Source of the DNA: Planctomycetaceae bacterium | Lineage (GTDB): Bacteria; Planctomycetota; Planctomycetia; Pirellulales; Pirellulaceae | Assembly: GCA_012965455.1 (NCBI GenBank) | Contig: DTSG01000594.1 | Span: forward strand, 1-6,283 | DNA: 6,283 nt | Direction of reading: 5' to 3' | Part shown: piece by piece, positions 5,323 to 6,283 of the stretch | Layout: every line of letters begins with the position of its first letter | Position numbering within the stretch: the stretch's first letter is position 1 | Program-made: the position numbers and the translations under genes | The notes under the pieces: model-generated | Seen by the model: only the letters and a program-made list of their open reading frames with translations | Database searches by the model: none | Told to the model about the DNA's origin: nothing

Positions 5323-6283
5323 ATGAAAATAACAGCTGTTGAGGCAATCATCTGCAACGCTCGCATGCGGAATTGGATTTTCGTTAAGGTGACCACCGAC
5401 CAACCCGGGCTCATTGGCTGGGGCGAAGCGACGCTGGAGTGGCATACGCGCAGCGTCGTAGGCGCTATTGAAGACATCGCTCCGTTGTTGATAGGCGAAG
5501 ACCCTCGGCGGATTGAGCATTTGTGGCAACGCATGTTTCGTCAACACTTCTGGCATGGTAGCGGTATTACTCGCAGCACAGCCATATCTGGCATCGACAT
5601 CGCACTATGGGACATCGCCGGAAAAATTGCTGACATGCCGTGCCACCAACTGTGGGGTGGGCCCGTTCGAGATTGGATCCGCACGTATTGCCACCTCGGC
5701 GGCGGACGAATGGAAGATTTTTATGAAATCCCAGCCGCTGATGCGCGGCGATTTGGTGATCTAGCCTCAGCGGCAGTGGAGCAGGGCTACACAGCCTTCA
5801 AGAGTATGGCCGTACCGCCAACCGCACCGATTACTGGAACAAAGCCAATCCACCGCGCCGTTGCCGCTGTAGCCGCGATGCGCGATGCTGTCGGTGACGA
5901 CATTGATATTATGGTCGATTGCCACGCGCGGCCCTCACCAACAATGGGACTGCAATTCGCCAAAGCGCTTGATGACTTTGGGCTCTATTTTTTGGAAGAA
6001 CCTTGCTGGCCCGAGCAAGTCGACGGGCTGGTTCGCATCACACAATCCACCACCACCCCCATTGCCACAGGCGAACGCATTACATCGCTAACAGATTTCC
6101 GCCGCCTCTTTGCAGCCGCAGGATGCGATGTTTGCCAGCCCGATTTGACGCATTGTGGTGGTCTCACTGCTGGTCACAAAATAGCAGCCTTGGCCGAGGC
6201 TCACCAGATTGCACTCGCGCCCCACAACCCACAGGGTCCCGTGTCCACGGCCGCTTCCTTAGAATTTGGGTTTTCGCAACCCG
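5323..6283 (+). CDS. Sugar-acid dehydratase of the enolase superfamily, D-galactonate dehydratase-like (partial)
   Basis: The first 320 residues of a mandelate racemase/muconate lactonizing enzyme-type protein; the C-terminus lies past the right edge. Such enzymes abstract the proton alpha to the carboxylate of a sugar acid and eliminate water to give a 2-keto-3-deoxy acid, with Mg2+. Visible are an N-terminal capping domain with G-W-G-E-A-T (32-37), G-I-D-I-A-L-W-D-I (90-98) and L-W-G-G (110-113), then barrel residues Asp199 and His201 (D-C-H), Glu225 (L-E-E-P), Glu251 (T-G-E-R) and His301 (A-P-H-N-P). As I recall the E. coli DgoD residues (D183, H185, E209, E235, H285), the spacing is identical with a constant shift of 16. 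The lysine pair (K-x-K) of the muconate lactonizing subgroup is not seen; the equivalent strand reads F-K-S-M (159-162). No ribosome site precedes the ATG, but the M-K-I-T-x-V-E opening is typical. Exact substrate is uncertain; galactonate is the nearest guess. Confidence 0.9.
   Translation, partial: MKITAVEAIICNARMRNWIFVKVTTDQPGLIGWGEATLEWHTRSVVGAIEDIAPLLIGEDPRRIEHLWQRMFRQHFWHGSGITRSTAISGIDIALWDIAGKIADMPCHQLWGGPVRDWIRTYCHLGGGRMEDFYEIPAADARRFGDLASAAVEQGYTAFKSMAVPPTAPITGTKPIHRAVAAVAAMRDAVGDDIDIMVDCHARPSPTMGLQFAKALDDFGLYFLEEPCWPEQVDGLVRITQSTTTPIATGERITSLTDFRRLFAAAGCDVCQPDLTHCGGLTAGHKIAALAEAHQIALAPHNPQGPVSTAASLEFGFSQP

Noticed and set aside
5305..5556. Minus-strand frames opposite the start of the dehydratase gene
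   Set aside because: They are shadows of the enolase-superfamily reading frame, which has clear conserved motifs.

Overview
The window looks like an ordinary bacterial chromosome segment, most likely from a planctomycete of the Pirellula/Rhodopirellula type. The main pointer is the secreted PQQ-like beta-propeller protein with an N-terminal N-W-P-Q-W-R-G motif just after its signal peptide, a class of protein that is very common in that phylum. Weak Shine-Dalgarno sites and short, functionally mixed gene neighbourhoods fit this. The assignment is an inference from protein character, not a measured match.

Layout from left to right. The N-terminal half of uvrB (nucleotide excision repair) runs leftward off the left edge. 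A 221-base gap holds a candidate uvrB promoter with an inverted repeat inside it. A rightward gene for a small, very acidic 82-residue protein of unknown function follows. It converges on leftward nadC (NAD synthesis), and the two genes share the palindrome CTAG as overlapping stop codons. nadC is divergent from a rightward gene for a small membrane-anchored ComEA-like helix-hairpin-helix protein. That gene converges on the leftward gene for the exported eight-bladed beta-propeller protein, which lies 66 bases downstream of, and on the same strand as, a DHDPS/NAL-family aldolase or dehydratase gene. Last, divergent from the aldolase gene across 79 bases, a DgoD-like sugar-acid dehydratase of the enolase superfamily runs off the right edge.

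The right third is the most coherent part. A sugar-acid dehydratase makes 2-keto-3-deoxy sugar acids, and DHDPS-family enzymes typically cleave or dehydrate such compounds. The divergent pair therefore looks like a small acid-sugar catabolic module, perhaps with the beta-propeller protein in the same transcription unit. The aldolase keeps its Schiff-base lysine but lacks the threonine pair, tyrosine and arginine that define dihydrodipicolinate synthase, so it should not be called DapA.

I found no CRISPR array, tRNA or rRNA gene, insertion sequence, phage gene or defence system. I do not see an undescribed biological system here. The points worth following are the sugar-acid module, the unassigned acidic protein and the minimal anchored ComEA-like protein.
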